Shown: positions 63,768 through 64,000 of the stretch, one piece after another
Position numbering within the stretch: position 1 is the stretch's first letter
Layout: every line of letters begins with the position of its first letter
NCBI GenBank assembly: GCA_025451845.1
Contig: JANWJS010000011.1
Span: 114,403 to 178,402 of the forward strand
Source of the DNA: Steroidobacteraceae bacterium
GTDB taxonomy: Bacteria > Pseudomonadota > Gammaproteobacteria > Steroidobacterales > Steroidobacteraceae
Direction of reading: 5' to 3'
DNA length: 64,000 nt
Position numbers and translations under genes: made by a program
The notes under the pieces: model-generated
Seen by the model: the letters and a program-made list of their open reading frames with translations, nothing else
What the model was told of the DNA's origin: nothing
Databases searched by the model: none

Positions 63768-64000
63768 ATGCTCCCTGCCGGGCACTTCCTCGACGAGCTG
63801 GAGAAGGTTCGCAAGATCACCCCGCGGACCCGCACCTTCGCCTGACCGCCATCCACTCGTTCTTCCGCTACGTGGCGTTCGAGGCCCCCGCCCATGCGGC
63901 GCAGATTCAGCGCGTACTCGCCATTCCGCCTAAGCGATTCGCCCGGAAGCTGGTGCCGTTCCTCAACCGACCCGAAGTCGATGCGCTGTTAGCGGCGCCC
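63768..64000 (+). pseudogene. tyrosine recombinase fragment (N-terminal part), cut by window edge
   Basis: ATG 63768 opens MLPAGHFLDELEKVRKITPRTR in one frame, then RLTAIHSFFRYVAFEAPAHAAQIQRVLAIPPKRFARKLVPFLNRPEVDALLAAP in another from about 63839 to the window end. One missing base in CGCACCTT (for CGCAACCTT) explains it. This is the SAM-like N-terminal domain of a tyrosine recombinase. Whether the catalytic part exists lies beyond the window. Confidence 0.75.

Overview
The window is a GC-rich (by eye 60-65%), densely coding stretch of a Gram-negative chromosome. The block thrS-infC-rpmI-rplT-pheS-pheT-ihfA-merR, uvrB, a TonB-dependent receptor, LolA-like and outer-membrane barrel genes, and an IncP-like or ICE-like mobilisation scrap point to a gammaproteobacterium. 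I think it lies near Steroidobacteraceae, Nevskiales or Xanthomonadales, but this is an inference from gene content and not a computed placement.

Left part (1-12 kb): after a cut-off DUF72 gene and a lipoprotein gene comes a catabolic-looking locus. An IclR regulator, an alpha/beta hydrolase and WrbA lie on the minus strand. A citryl-CoA-lyase-like protein, a class III CoA-transferase, a TonB-dependent receptor, a VOC enzyme, a MetE-like zinc methyltransferase and an aldo/keto reductase lie on the plus strand. TTCG-N5-CGAA palindromes sit at the starts of the hydrolase and citryl-CoA-lyase-like genes and just upstream of the IclR gene, so the locus looks like one IclR regulon acting on an unidentified acid or aromatic. 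A divergent HxlR regulator/GST pair follows.

Middle-left (12-20 kb): a NarL-type two-component pair and two overlapping genes for a sugar-transfer module (GINT1-like propeller protein and GT4 glycosyltransferase). Next is a minus-strand gene for a protein with two SPOR-like modules, preceded by a clear c-di-GMP-I (GEMM-I) riboswitch. Then come a frameshifted PaaI thioesterase and an unusual VOC-DUF302 fusion.

Middle (20-32 kb): a tightly overlapping four-gene Lol-like cassette (ABC ATPase, FtsX-type permease, LolA-like periplasmic protein, outer-membrane barrel); a dmeRF cobalt/nickel efflux operon with a G/C-tract operator; a cyclophilin; a GST; a GH27 alpha-galactosidase; and the 3' end of a TnpB element with its conserved omega-RNA/right-end hairpin.

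Middle-right (32-48 kb): an MFS efflux pump, a tiny lysine-rich protein, a PerM/AI-2E protein, a three-gene GMC dehydrogenase unit whose third member is an internally duplicated membrane protein, a TPP enzyme, a gluconolactonase-like protein, tRNA-Asn beside a short repeat cluster, and a three-gene phospho-signalling operon (PAS kinase, HDOD receiver, receiver with a degenerate HD-GYP domain).

Right part (48-64 kb): housekeeping genes, namely an aminotransferase, uvrB, a second PerM protein with an extra C-terminal domain, tRNA-Val and the translation operon. infC appears to use the rare start codon ATC. Beyond tRNA-Pro(GGG) the DNA is a mobile-element scar: a frameshifted DUF433 antitoxin, a mobilisation-protein scrap, one intact MFS gene, and two tyrosine-recombinase fragments reaching the window edge.
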